From Lepidodermella squamata (lineage: Eukaryota; Gastrotricha), in assembly GCA_047495785.1 (NCBI GenBank), contig JBLDXI010000023.1, positions 744,001 to 808,000 on the forward strand: DNA of 64,000 bases, written 5' to 3'. The notes under the pieces are model-generated. The model had not been told where the DNA came from. It did no database searches and saw only the letters and a program-made list of their open reading frames with translations. Position 1 is the stretch's first letter; each line of letters opens with the position of its first letter. Positions 11,208 through 21,880 of this stretch are shown in pieces. Both the position numbers and the translations under genes were made by a program.

Positions 11208-13042
11208 ATGCTGATGACGAATCTTACGTGCGCTGACCTCAGCGACGTGTCTTTATATGAGATTTTAGAACCCCTCAGTGCAGTCTACGCGGTTACCAGT
11301 GATCCACAGTTTGAGAAATTTTACCGCGAGTATACATTGTTGTTTTACTAGTAAAAAATTAAAACAATAATTCCGCCAATTATTGTTTCATTTATAAAAC
11401 CCATAAAACCCATTTCGATGATGGTTCTGTTCGAACTTTTCTTTTTTGAAATAATTAGGTTTCGCTAAACGTAAAACCGATCATTTCTCTGCAGCAATCT
11501 AGCAATCTATCTTGGAAATGCGAAACAAGTTGACCTTTGAAGATCCTGCTTAGAGGGCCAAATTTCTCACTTTTTTATCCTATTCTGAATTTCAAAAATT
11601 GCTTAAGTACAGGGCGAAATTCCTGTGTTTTTCGAAGGCTGTTAATTAACAAATAATTTTCCTCAAATTTGCATTAGCTCGCGGGTATGTTCAGTTTTAC
11701 CGTGGATTCGAAGCATAATCAGCCAATCCAATCAACCAACCCTGCCGACCCCGACCACGCTAAGCTCATGCGGCCGGTCCAAGTACTTCACAAGCAACAA
11801 TGTGCCAGGCTCAGGAATAGCTGGCGGCTCAATCGCTCTCCCAAATCAGTTTCCATGGTAGGAGCTTTTCTGAAAAAAACAGCTATTATGAATGTTTTAT
11901 TGCTCATCCGGCAGGGTTGTACGGCTTGTCAGCTATTTTTCGTTTACCTACGCTTCATCATGTACAGGCAGCATCATTAGCGAAAAGTTAACATATATTA
12001 TCAATTGATCTTTCAAGGCTTAATTTTATTATAGTTACATCATCACTTCGGCCCATTGTGTCAAAAAAGACTCCCCTGATGACTTGAGGTTCGTGTCAAC
12101 TCAGCACCTTCCTAGCTACTGGATAAAATAATGTCGCAATACTAGTTACCTGGATGTATACATTGGCGAACACGATAAGACCAACAATTCAGAACCTGGT
12201 GAATTTGTTATGCGAGTCACTAGTTCGAAAAGCACGATCAAGCCGCATCCCGCTTACAATCCAATCTCTCTAAACAACGACATTGCGTTGATCAAGTTAC
12301 CAAGTAAGGATTCAACAGTAACTCTTGTACTCCAGTTTCACTCCGATTTGCTTCAACAGGGCCGCTAAATTTTACAACTTGGAATGTTCAAAAAGTGTGC
12401 CTGCCAACCTCGCCCAGCGACGATTGCAGTGTAGGAATGATGGGCGTTGCGGCCGGTAAGATGAATTTTTAGATCTTAGAATGTGCCTCCGCTCAGCCGA
12501 ATAATTTGTTGAAAATGGCAGGAAAAAAGGTCGGCAGGGCAATGACAAGCAAAAATTATCGGTCCTTAGTTGTTCATCCCCGTTGTTCCAATAGATATTT
12601 GACTCGAATTCGATCCTTTCTGCACATGACCGATAACAAAGGAGAAGCGGGCTATGGTGTAATTTCTAGATTTTCTAGAAAATGGAAAAACGTGTGCTGA
12701 CTTGAAGAGGGACGATTCTTGCATTTTTGAATGTTCTCAGTCAGTTTTTCTTGAGGATATAGAATTACTAGACATGGTTATTCCATAATATTTCTATTTC
12801 TAGCAAGATTCCTCACCTCAGATTGCCCTTAAAAATCTCGGCTGCTCATAAAACAATAATATCAGGAGAATTACTAATTGAGGCTATCATAACCTAATCT
12901 TTTAAGCGCGCATTTTAGCAATTTTTCACCATTAAGCATTGAAACCGAATTTCTCAGCACCTAATTTCACGGGTTCCGGAGACTCACTTGCCCATCTCAG
13001 GTTGTCACCGTGTTCCCTGAGATCCAAGCAGAGTGTGAAAGA

Positions 13043-13202
13043 GGATCCGGGAGCCGAGGTGTTTTCTACTTGATTTCTAGGATCCAGCCGAAGAAACCAA
13101 AGGGTCCCCCTGTCGGTTTTCAGCCTTTCTCTGGTTGGGGTCTCGGAGCGGGGGTGTCGCGACACCCCAGCACCCCTTCACTTCGCACCCTCGATCCAAG
13201 CT
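13043..13202. repeat. Dispersed repeat, copy 2 (also 4237-4392)
   Basis: Located in intron 9 of gene B, it aligns along its length with 4237-4392, sharing GATCCGGGAGC, CCGAAGAAACCAAAGGGTCC and CTTCGCACCCT. It is non-coding. Confidence 0.7.
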
Positions 13203-13587
13203 GTTAGTTGCATACTCTAGAGCCCGCCCGTCTTTCACCACCTGGTCACTCTGGGTTCCCAAAGTTCCCCAGAATATAGCATTCTGGCTGGTTTTAAAGT
13301 TTAGTTTCAGCCTAATTTCACGTGTTCCGGAGACTCAACCTGTTCCTTTAACTCTCCAAAAATGCTACGTAATACTGTGATAGCCCTGGAATAGCACTGC
13401 CGTAGTTGTGTTATTGAGTTTGTGCTACCAGTTTGTGCTACCAGTTTCGTATTATTAGACAATTAAATCCTACTTTTTTTTTGTCTCAGGATTTGGACTT
13501 GCAAGTGATATCAACGCAGTGATCAATGTCCTTCGCTACGCATATGTTCCTGTCGTGAGCAACGCCGAGTGCGAAGCAATTTACAGG

Positions 13588-14538
13588 GCACATTTGTAAA
13601 TCCCACCTAGAAACGTCCAGGGTAAAAATTCAAAAATTCTGCCTTTTCCCCCATTTTCTTCACTCAAGTTTAATAAAATAGATATTTATGTATTTGAATA
13701 ATTCAAATACAAACAATTTAATAATTTCTAAAATATTTTCCATGGCGACGCATTTACGGGGGGAATTTTGAATTTTCGTCAAGTCCGGTCGCCGCGTCGC
13801 CTGACCTTCCCTATGTTGCAGAGCAAAAACCATGATGGATAAATCGATTCTGTAAATTGCGCTGAACTCAGCATAGTCGAATTACCTAAGAACCGTTGAA
13901 AAAACAATAGGTCAGGAAAATCGACTTTTTTGCCACTCCGGCGCCTTAGTACCCCCTTAGGGGAGATCTTGAGTCATCTTATTCATCTTTCTGGATCTCT
14001 AACCGTAACTCCTGGAAGCTTCTAATATTGATTTTTGTACTCTACGCACTCGATTTAGTAAAGGAAAGATCTTTTTGAGAGATCATATGTATTCTGTTGG
14101 TCTCAGAAGATCTTCTTCCTTCATCCTAAGACAGGCTATCCTTAGTCACCACGCTAACTTGCCCTGCAAGCTTCTTAAATGACTTTGGGTTGATATGATC
14201 TCTCAAAAAGATCTTTCCTTTACTAAATCGAGTGCGTAGAGTACAAAAATCAATATTAGTTCAGCGCAATTTACAGAATCGATTTATCCATCATGGTTTT
14301 TGCTCTGCAACATAGGGAAGGTCAGGCGACGCGGCGACCGGACTTGACGAAAATTCAAAATTCCCCCCGTAAATGCGTCGCCATGGAAAATATTTTAGAA
14401 ATTATTAAATTGTTTGTATTTGAATTATTCAAATACATAAATATCTATTTTATTAAACTTGAGTGAAGAAAATGGGGGAAAAGGCAGAATTTTTGAATTT
14501 TTACCCTGGACGTTTCTAGGTGGGATTTACAAATGTGC
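13588..14538. mobile_element. Long-TIR (Mutator-like) element inserted in exon 10 of gene B
   Basis: It begins GCACATTTGTAAATCCCACC and ends with the exact inverse. Outer arms of about 280 bp (13588-13869 and 14258-14538) are nearly perfect inverted copies, and an inner pair (about 14020-14086 and 14198-14257) continues the pairing. About 150 bp at 13870-14019 are present only in the left arm. It is flanked by the 9-bp duplication ATTTACAGG (13579-13587 and 14539-14547). Removing the element and one duplication restores an exon of exactly 126 nt, as in gene C. Long TIRs with 9-bp duplications fit the Mutator superfamily. It has no transposase and is non-autonomous. Confidence 0.9.
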
Positions 14539-14815
14539 ATTTACAGGAGTGGAACCGATTCAATCATTTGTGCCGGTATGTAAATTTAGATGCAAAGTTC
14601 TCTTCCTAATAGTTTTAAATTTCGCCCGCTTAGGATATGCCGGATCAGGACCTAACATTTGCCGCGGAGATTCTGGTGGGCCACTCATGTCGACAGAGCA
14701 AGGCTACTACAAATTATGTGGTCTCAACGATTTTGCATATAAATGCGGTTATACATACGGCGGTTTCACACGTGTAACTTCCTTTCTCAGCTGGATAAAC
14801 GCCAATGCTATATGA

Positions 14816-15575
14816 CACATAGCTCGAGTTGCAAAGAATTATTTTATATTATTGTTAATCAGAATAATTCTGAAAAAAACTTAATCGAGAATATTGCTGT
14901 GAACCTTTACCTTTTACTGACCTGGTTTGCTAACCAGCTACTCAAAACTCGAATCCCAAATGCTTGTAAGCGTGATTTTTAAGTAATTCGTTATCAGTGC
15001 TACCCCCGATATTGAAATCGTCGGCAAAAGCCAGTAAAATAGAAAAACCTTCAGAAAGTTGGCCAAAATAGCCAAAAGGGAAAAACTGTGTTCAGTTGAA
15101 TGACGGCGTAACTATGATTATATTATCGTTGCTTTACAGATATCGCTGTTGTTTCAAGCAACATTTTTGCGGCCGCAGGACTAAAACGCGTTGTAAGCAG
15201 ATTATCTTCAGTTTGATGCATGAAAAAATGGATAATTATACCGCAACAAGAGGCCGGGATTCACTGCTCTCATTCAGGAAATACCTGTTGGTTGCTTGAA
15301 TGATGGGGTTACGATAATTCTCATTCCCTGGTGTATAGTGCAACTTGTATAACAACTATACACCAGAAAAAATATCACCCTAATTTATCTACGGAATGCG
15401 TGCAATCAGTTTTGGTATCTGAATTCCTGCTCTCAGTAGATAAATAACTGCGTTTTTGTACATGAATTAGGGTGATTTTTGGCCTGAATTCAGAGATAAA
15501 TGTTGAAAATCGGTGAATTAGGATACTCACCTATATATTGGAACTTACACCGTTGTTTCCCTTTCCATCTGCTAG
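14816..15575. other. Intergenic; small nested hairpins at 15329-15480
   Basis: CTGGTGTATAGT (15329) pairs with ACTATACACCAG (15355). Just after it, ATCACCCTAATT (about 15373) pairs with AATTAGGGTGAT (about 15465), enclosing a shorter inverted TATCTAC/GTAGATA pair. These may be a tiny MITE or relic. The rest of the spacer shows nothing recognisable. Confidence 0.45.
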
Positions 15576-15948
15576 GTTGGGGTCTCACTAATCAAGCTGT
15601 GTCGTTATCAGACGTGCTTCGATTTACCACGCTGTCTATAGTCAGCAAAGCTACATGCCAAGCGCAGGATACAACTGCTACCATCAACCATCACCGATTC
15701 GATGATTTGCGCAGGTAATCAGTGATATTCCGAGTTTTTCATTTCTCAGATGCATGAATGATTAAGGTTATTCTGGATATGGACCAAATGCTTCCGTGGG
15801 TGATGCAGGCGGACCACTGATGGCAAGCACACTGGGTTTCTACAAGCTGTGTGGCCTCGTTAGTTTCGGCTTGAGATGCGGTGAAGCAGCAACAGGCTAC
15901 ACTCGCATCACCTCTTTTCTCTCCTGGATTAATATCAATGCTGTCTAG
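15576..15948 (+). pseudogene. Two-domain protease relic: last two exons only, frameshifted, Ser to Ala
   Basis: Exon 10-like 15576-15714 (GWGLTNQ, VSKATCQ) and exon 11-like 15767-15948 (GDAGGPLMAS, ending SWININAV) match the end of gene A. A 7-bp duplication (AACCATC) near 15690 breaks the frame in the first exon. The catalytic Ser codon is GCA (Ala). No upstream exons are found, so it is a pseudogene fragment. It is the left border of the duplicated segment that recurs at 24.7-26.3 kb. Confidence 0.8.
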
Positions 15949-16219
15949 TTCTAGTTCTAGTTGAAATTTTCTGGAATGTAAAGAACATAAATGAGTGGCA
16001 CGAGCCAAACTACGCACTTTGCCAACCTTGTTTATAACGAACTTTTTATAGCGAACATTTGGCTATAACAAACGATTCTAAATGGCTCGGTGGCAGCTTT
16101 AAGATATTTACATTGTTTTATGGCGAACTTGGGTCTCGTGCGCGTTCATACTCGCGTTCATACTTCGTCAATTTTGGGGATTCGATGTTATGATTCATTG
16201 CGACTTAATCACGCTTCAG

Positions 16220-16451
16220 AAGAAGAAATATTTCGACGATTATTGAATTCAAATCGCTGCCTTGTGAGGGCACCTGGAATGAGATGAAATCGCTGGTACT
16301 TGCCGCGCCTGAAATGCCGGAATACCTCCTCGCAGTGAGCGAACTGCTTCTGAAAAGTGGAATGGAAAATAATTCATCGGAAAATCTCTATGGCACCTCT
16401 TTAGCGCTAATCGAAACTCTCAAGGCAAGATCGCACCTCTACGAATCCTAG
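16220..16451 (+). pseudogene. Conserved exon of unknown function, copy 1
   Basis: After a possible acceptor (CTTCAG) the frame reads EFKSLPCEGTWNEMKS, then LVLAAPEMPEYLLAVSELLL, and stops at 16449-16451. A matching reading frame with mostly conservative changes exists at 25470-25600. Protein-level conservation between the duplicates suggests that this was the 3' exon of a real gene. I do not recognise the family. No 5' exons were found, so it may be a fragment. Confidence 0.4.
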
Positions 16452-16551
16452 CACTGAGGTGACTTTCATACCTTTAGTTCGATGGCACGATGCCAGCCGG
16501 CAGATCCTTACAATAAGTCGGAAAAGCTACAAGGCACCTCTACAGCGCTAC

Positions 16552-16789
16552 TGTAACGATTGGTGTTACGGCGGCATCCCGGTCATGACTAATAAGATGA
16601 ATAACCATAGCTGTGATCTAGGACTTGTGATATATGATCATGTGATAACTAATTAGGCTGTGTAGTGCGTTCTATCAAACTAGTATTGTCAGTACTTAAG
16701 CTCTCAATTTGCCAGTGACTGGTGTTCAGTTTATTTTCAATGAATAAATCATTAAGGGTAGCAGTTGACTGTTTTATGATTCCGTGACA
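16552..16789. repeat. 5' LTR
   Basis: Direct repeat of 238 bp, TG...CA termini, preceded by the GCTAC duplication. No obvious tRNA primer-binding site follows; the next bases are AAATAAACTGAACC. Confidence 0.9.
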
Positions 16790-16879
16790 AAATAAACTGA
16801 ACCTAATTTCTTTTCTCGCGCGGTCAGCTGCTACCCTTACTTCGAGCTTAGCCAAGTCTTTGTTTAACGATTCTTCGGA

Positions 16880-18075
16880 TTTTCCGGCACCAAATTCGGC
16901 ACCATTCTGCACCGATTTTCGACACATTTATTGGGCACTTCTGGCACCTGTTCTGCACCGATTCCGCAACGATTCCGCACGACGTTCAGCAAACCTGTTC
17001 CGCCCTTTCGGCACATCAATTCCGCACTTTCCGCACAATTTTCGAGGCATTCGGCACCCTCAATCCGCACGTACGGCGAGACCTTTCCGTACGTTCGACA
17101 AGGCCTTTCCGCACGTTCGGCACGGAGTTCCGCCCGAAATGCTATTTTTTACATTCATGAGAGTGACATAAAACAATTTTATTTTGCAAAAAAGTGTCAA
17201 AAACATGTATTTTGAATATATTTCCAGCAAAAACATCATATTGTCGTCATATTGTTTAGTGGCGCAATCAACTCATGCTTTCCATACTGCGGTTCTGGCG
17301 GTTCCAGCCTCGCCAATCTCTCAAATCGTTTGCAATCAAAAAACTAACCACATAGTCTTGTTCAGCGCGTGATTCTGCGTTAGAGACATTCGATTTAGAC
17401 ATCTACTGACAACAAAACAGAAGATCTGAGTGATCTCAAACTTTGGGTGAAACCAGAAAATTCCTGAATTTTGGTGGTTCCAGCCTCGCCAATCTCTCAA
17501 ATCGTTTGCAATCAAAAAACTAACCACATATTCTTGTTCAGCGCGTGATTCTGCGTTAGAGACATTCGATTTAGACATCTACTTACTGCTCAACGAAGTT
17601 GATAGCCGATGGCAAAGTTTGGAAATGCCGCTTAACCTGCACTGGCAACTCTGCCGGCGTGGCAATTAATTTTCGCGCCTGACCTCGAAAAAATATTTTT
17701 TTTTAAATAATTTTTAAATAGATATTACAATATTCATTTTTTTAAATTAATATTTTCTGCAAAATATTTGTATATTTAGTCGCAGGAAATTGATTAATAT
17801 TGATGTGCCGGTTATTTTTGGAAGTACCCCAAACAGCATTCATCCCCGATGATTCATCAGTAATGTCAAGTTCTTCTCATTCATTTCGGGGTTCTGTGTT
17901 CTCGTAAATGTTCGAATAAAAAAGTCGCCTCAATTAGAGTCAATTTTAATTAAAAATGTCTTGTTTCTCATTCGGCACCGATTGGGCACTGATTTTGCAC
18001 CAATTTGGCAACGGTTCAGCACCTTTTTGGCACTGATTTGGCACCAATTTGGCACTAATTCGGCACTATCCAGCA
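16880..18075. repeat. Degenerate short-period repeats and a 105-bp duplication inside the LTR element
   Basis: 16880-17140 and 17970-18075 are imperfect tandem arrays of a roughly 10-12 bp unit (GGCACCGATT and variants). Between them, about 105 bp starting GGTTCCAGCCTCGCC occurs twice in direct orientation (17299-17404 and 17479-17583) with almost no change. ORFs across these arrays are repeat-derived. Confidence 0.7.
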
Positions 18076-18096
18076 GTAAGTGCGGAAAAAATCGTA

Positions 18097-19083
18097 TACC
18101 GTATTTCTCGAAAATATACGACACACCTGTATATATCCCCGCTCCCTAATACAACCCGACGAAAAAATCGTTTGTTCATATTTAACCCAGGCCTCGAAAT
18201 TGTACCACAGCTATTTTAATTTGGGCGAAGCATGCGTTGGAACAAAAGAAAAGCCTTATTAATGACGCATTATCGTAATCAGTAATTAGCTATCGCGTAA
18301 GCAGCTTCGCAACGTCTGATCTTGGCACCATTCATAAGCCAGCAGAAAATGCCCATTCAGCATTCACTAGCTGAGACACAGAGTTTTATTTTAACATTTT
18401 CATATCCTTCTTAATCGTTTTAACCTTCTGGAATCGATGATGGCTGGCTCTCCTGATCGTCTTCAAGATTCCGTCCAGGTGTCCGAAGAAGACAAGCGAA
18501 AGCGGCACCGCAAGTATTCCCTCGCATACAAAATTCGTGTGGCTGATCATGCAAAAGCAATCTCAGCAAACGATGCCTCGAGAGTCTTCAAGGTCGATCG
18601 TCGATGCGTCAAGGAATGGCTACAACATCACCAACAGCTGCTGATTCTACAGTTCGCTGGCATGGAAAAGCGTCATCGTCGCACTCGATGGTTCCGAGGA
18701 TGATCAGATCTCGTGCTTCAAGGATGGAAAGCCGTGCGCTGCTGGCCGAGAGCTACTGGCTTCGAAGATGGCATCAAACGACACGTTCGATCAAGTCATC
18801 AGCCTGGATGATTTCAACGATGACGAAAGTGAACCTGACTTTTTTTTTATAGATAATTGATTTTGTTGGTTGATCAAAAAATTGTTAACTTTTTCACTTT
18901 TTCACTGAATCGACAAATAAAACAATCTAAAAACGTCGTCTTAATACGAATTGCTCGCGGCTTTTTGTGATGATTCGCAATTAAACAGCACACCCGTATA
19001 TATCCCCACTCCCTAATACAACCCGAATCAAAAATCATTTGTTCATAAATATAGCCCGCGGTAAATTTTCGAGAAATACGGTA
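18097..19083. mobile_element. pogo/Tigger-like DNA transposon, internally deleted, nested in the LTR element
   Basis: Inverted ends CCGTATTTCTCGAAAAT (18099) and ATTTTCGAGAAATACGG (to 19081) are flanked by TA on both sides, the target duplication of Tc1/mariner/pogo elements. Subterminal blocks with TATATATCCCC and CTCCCTAATACAACCCGA occur in direct orientation at both ends. The inside codes for remnants of a CENP-B/Tigger type transposase. Its position inside the LTR element means it was carried or inserted later. Confidence 0.75.
18437..18860 (+). pseudogene. Tigger/CENP-B-like transposase remnant (N and C termini joined)
   Basis: From ATG 18437, KRKRHRKYSLAYKIRVADHA and VFKVDRRCVKEWLQHHQ form an N-terminal Brinker/CENP-B-type helix-turn-helix. 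After about 18640 another frame reads LAWKSVIVALDGSEDDQISC, then an acidic end LDDFNDDESEP and a stop at 18858, which is like the C terminus of Tigger-type DDE transposases. The DDE catalytic core is missing and the two parts are in different frames. It is not a functional transposase; the HTH part alone could still bind DNA. Confidence 0.65.
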
Positions 19084-19249
19084 TTTCCGATCGCGCCGAC
19101 GCCTTGCTTTCTAGGCCTAGCCCTGGCTCGCGTTTGGTGCTCCGATTTGTCGACTCAATGTTCTCTGGCTTTGCGCTTCGCCGATCTACGTCCTTCTGTC
19201 GTTCGTCGCCGACTGTCGTGATCAATTTAGAAACCAGCGTCAAAAGGCT

Positions 19250-19800
19250 CTAGGTTCTGAACCGGCTCGCACGTCTGTTTTCTTGGTCGTTGGTTGGACA
19301 AGTCCTGTCTTCGCTCAATGGAAAATGGTCTTGGTTGATTTTCGCTGTAGTCGCTGCTGTCGGGTCGCCAGCCAATGCTCAAGGTCCGCCCTGGCTACGT
19401 TCTGGTGCTACGACAACTTCGAGGTGAATTGAAGCCTTGGCCCCGATGTGTTTCGTGAATTTCTGGAACCTGGTTGATTATCGCTGTAGTCACTTTGTCG
19501 CCTGGCCAAGTTATTGTGCTGTGACATTGTCGAGGTCCTGTGATTTGAAGCCTGGTAATTTCTCGCTCGGTTTAGCTGACTTCCACTGTAGTCGCTGTGT
19601 CGAAACGCCGGCTCAAGGAATTTCCTGGTTAAGCTTTGGCGCAACGTCATCTTCGAGGTCCAGTGGTTTGAAGCCTGGTAATTTCTCGCTCGGTTTTGCT
19701 GATTCTCCCTGCAGTCGCTGTGTACGCCGGCTCAAGCTTGTCTTCTTTACGCTTTGGCGCTACGACATCTTCGAGGTCCAGGGATTTGAAGCTTTGAACT
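19250..19800. repeat. Minisatellite of about 115-120 bp units in the LTR element
   Basis: Four to five imperfect units share blocks such as TGTAGTCGCTG, CTTCGAGGTCC and TTTGAAGCCTGGTAATTTCT. Translations of the array show the same repeated peptide. This is repeat structure and not a gene. Confidence 0.7.
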
Positions 19801-20364
19801 ACGTCGAATTCGTGATTTTCGGACCCATGGTACTCCTGTCTCTTTCCAGCTTACGCATCAATTTGCCAATGCTGGTTTGATATCGGTTCATCTTGTGATC
19901 GTCTTCAATGTTCTTTCGGATCTCAATGCTTTGGATTTCTCAATTTTGGTCGATTTCCGGTTTTGAACACTACAACAACAGTTTTTAGGTTCCTCATCAA
20001 CTTCAGCCTCTTTCGAATTCATCAACTTCACTCTATCCTTCTGTTCGCCGGTCACTGGTCAACTACTTCACTTATTTGGTTCTTCCATATTCCTCAAAAT
20101 GTTATCAAGTGTACGCGGTCAGGAAATTTTGCTCCGGCTATGTCCAATGATTCGATGATTCTTTTTCACTCCACTCTGCCTTGCTCTCAGTGCCCTCGAT
20201 TTCGGCTTGCTGGCTTTCGTCTCGGCTGGAGTTCGCAATTCAGCTTATGATTCAAGGTTCAAGGCTCATGGTTTTCTATGGTTTCTACGATTTTTCGACC
20301 TGAATTGCCCTCTACGATTTTCGGTTTGCTCTCGCGGCGAAGAAGGGGCCTGAGGAGGGTGTGG

Positions 20365-20602
20365 TGTAACGATTGGTGTTACGGCGGCATCCCGGTCATG
20401 ACTAATAAGATGAATAACCATAGCTGTGATCTAGGACTTGTGATATATGATCATGTGATAACTAATTAGGCTGTGTAGTGCGTTCTATCAAACTAGTATT
20501 GTCAGTACTTAAGCTCTCAATTTGCCAGTGACTGGTGTTCAGTTTATTTTCAATGAATAAATCATTGAGGGTAGCAGTTGACTGTTTTATGTTTCCGTGA
20601 CA
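20365..20602. repeat. 3' LTR
   Basis: 238 bp, differing from the 5' LTR at two sites (A/G near the ATTAAGG/ATTGAGG block and A/T at ATGATT/ATGTTT). It is followed directly by GCTAC, the second half of the target duplication. Confidence 0.9.
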
Positions 20603-20624
20603 GCTACTCGCAATTCTCAGGCAA

Positions 20625-21059
20625 TCATATCGAACCTCGACGAATCCTAGCACTGAGATGACTTTCATACCTAAGACTTGCAGCCAGAAGCCGTGACTCT
20701 TCGATTAGAGCCTCATCCATTTTCGAGGATCGCTTTTGACATCTCCAATACAGAAAACCTTGCAAAAAGACCACCGTTCCGAGGAAAATAACGCCGCCGT
20801 ATAAACAAGCCCAGGTGCAGTAGATTTCCGTTACTGGGTCAATCTCAACTGGGGCTGTCGAATTCACTGGGCGTTTCTTGCGTTTCCTGAATTCGCCTGT
20901 TAAACTGTCGTTCAGATTTTGTAAATTGGCCAAGCGGCTCAAGCATTTGTACATCAAAAACAAGAAAGTGATTATAAAGAAGCTTGCTACGGGTACCCAA
21001 ATCCTAGCCGGAGTTCTGAATTTCGCCGAGGGACACTTGCCGCGGAAAAACTTGAGCAT
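20625..21059 (-). CDS. Two-TM protein of unknown function, copy 1
   Basis: A 144-residue intronless frame starts at ATG 21059. A basic N terminus (MLKFFRGKCP) is followed by TM1 (IWVPVASFFIITFLFLMYK), a linker with a basic patch (RKRKKRPVNS), TM2 (LYGGVIFLGTVVFLQGFLYW) and a charged tail. Copy 2 at 25871-26323 is nearly identical over its length, so the protein sequence has been preserved. A two-base change near the end adds an early stop here, and the LTR element begins 23 bp beyond the stop, so the 3' UTR is probably displaced. I do not recognise the family. Confidence 0.6.
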   Translation of the reverse strand: MLKFFRGKCPSAKFRTPARIWVPVASFFIITFLFLMYKCLSRLANLQNLNDSLTGEFRKRKKRPVNSTAPVEIDPVTEIYCTWACLYGGVIFLGTVVFLQGFLYWRCQKRSSKMDEALIEESRLLAASLRYESHLSARIRRGSI

Positions 21060-21272
21060 TTCAGGGCTATTTCCTTGTTATATCGCCTTTGGGAGATGAG
21101 AAAAACATGGGTTACTCCAATCATATTGACAATATCGAAAACAGATTTCTGGTGCCTTGCAATTCTAACGATTTTTGATTAGAGGTGAACAAATCGCATA
21201 GAAGCTTAGCATCCGAGTCTCCATATGCAGTGTCAAGTGTCAAATAATTCTTCGGTAGTCTGCCTTAGAAGT

Positions 21273-21578
21273 CTGAGCTGTCTATAGTCAGCAAAGCTAC
21301 CTGCCAATCGCAGTTTACAACTGCTACTGTCAGCGACTCAATGATTTGCACAGGCAATCAATGTTTTTCCTCTTGTTTCATTATTATTCAGTTGTATGAA
21401 TGATCAAGTTTATTCTGGATTCGGGTCAAATGCTACAGGCGGACCGCTGATGGCAAGTACACAGGCCTTCCACAAGCTAGGAGGTATCGGTAGTTTCGGC
21501 TCGAGATGCGGCGAAGGAGCGACAGGCTAAACTCGTATCACCTCTTTTCTCTCATGGATTAATGCAAATGTCGTCTAG
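21273..21578 (+). pseudogene. Two-domain protease relic (end of exon 10, exon 11)
   Basis: Pieces VSKATCQSQFTTATVSDSMIC (as separate short blocks) and exon 11-like 21407-21578 match gene A. The active-site region has a deletion (GSNATGGPL in place of GPNACAGDKGGPL), the Tyr codon after ATG is TAA, and the donor of the first exon is GCAATC. It is a clear pseudogene. Confidence 0.8.
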
Positions 21579-21880
21579 TTCCTTAACATTCGTCTGGAAT
21601 GAAATAGCCGAAGTCTATTAGCCTACATTCTAAAAAAAGCAAATAAAAATATCTCTAGATCACTGAGATCTTCTAGCAGCACCCGATGCTTTTTACTTTT
21701 TTAACATTCACCAGTTGACCCTGAAATTTGAGATCGCACCCGTCATATTCTACTCATATTCTGGAAAGTTGTGAGTAAAAATTGTCCAACAGAGTTCTCA
21801 AAGGTGCGTGGATCGCATTCCTTCATTCTCTTAATTTGAAAAAAATTCACAAAATAAGTATGTAGTAATTATCAACAGAA

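Larger units (their letters stand above)
9720..11677 (+). other. Expanded intron 4 of gene B
   Basis: About 2 kb separate the two protease domains of gene B; the same intron in gene C is 46 nt. It holds the TIR element at 10757-11207 and a relic of the foldback family at 10449-10512. The rest is AT-rich without recognisable features. Confidence 0.6.
8668..14815 (+). pseudogene. Gene B: two-domain protease, domain 2 triad intact, exon 10 split by a transposon
   Basis: Exons: 8668-8906, 8966-9073, 9127-9410, 9458-9719, 11678-11857, 11915-11986, 12035-12088, 12146-12303, 12360-12455, 13490-13587 plus 14548-14575 (one exon, interrupted), 14634-14815. Without the insertion they total 1761 nt, 586 residues, the same length as gene C. 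A signal peptide (residues 1-23) leads into domain 1, where His is Ser (YVLTSASLIS), Asp is kept (NYDFAVIKL) and Ser is Ile (NVDIGSPL). Domain 2 has an activation-type start (GIAGGSIALPNQFPW), His (YIITSAHC), Asp (NNDIALIKL) and Ser (CRGDSGGPL). Translation through the insertion stops within four codons. Unless the element is removed from the RNA, the product lacks its active-site Ser. Only three bases or so of target duplication change the frame, so the disruption looks recent. Confidence 0.85.
16552..20602. mobile_element. Non-autonomous LTR retrotransposon, 4051 bp, with 5-bp target duplication
   Basis: Two 238-bp direct repeats (16552-16789 and 20365-20602) begin TGTAACGATTGG and end CCGTGACA. 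They differ at only two positions by eye. The element is flanked by GCTAC on both sides (16547-16551 and 20603-20607). The homologous segment at about 25870-25890 has the uninterrupted site, with a single GCTAC. A purine-rich tract (GAAGAAGGGGCCTGAGGAGG) precedes the 3' LTR. No gag, protease, reverse transcriptase or integrase frame is visible in the 3.57-kb interior, so it must have moved using another element's enzymes. The interior holds tandem repeats and a nested DNA transposon. The high LTR identity implies a young insertion. Confidence 0.9.

Noticed and set aside
16880-17140. CRISPR-like array
   Set aside because: The unit is about 11 bp, imperfect and without spacers, in animal DNA within a retroelement.
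19437-19880. 147-codon plus-strand frame in the LTR element
   Set aside because: It is a translation of the minisatellite; the peptide repeats follow the DNA repeat and no family features are seen.
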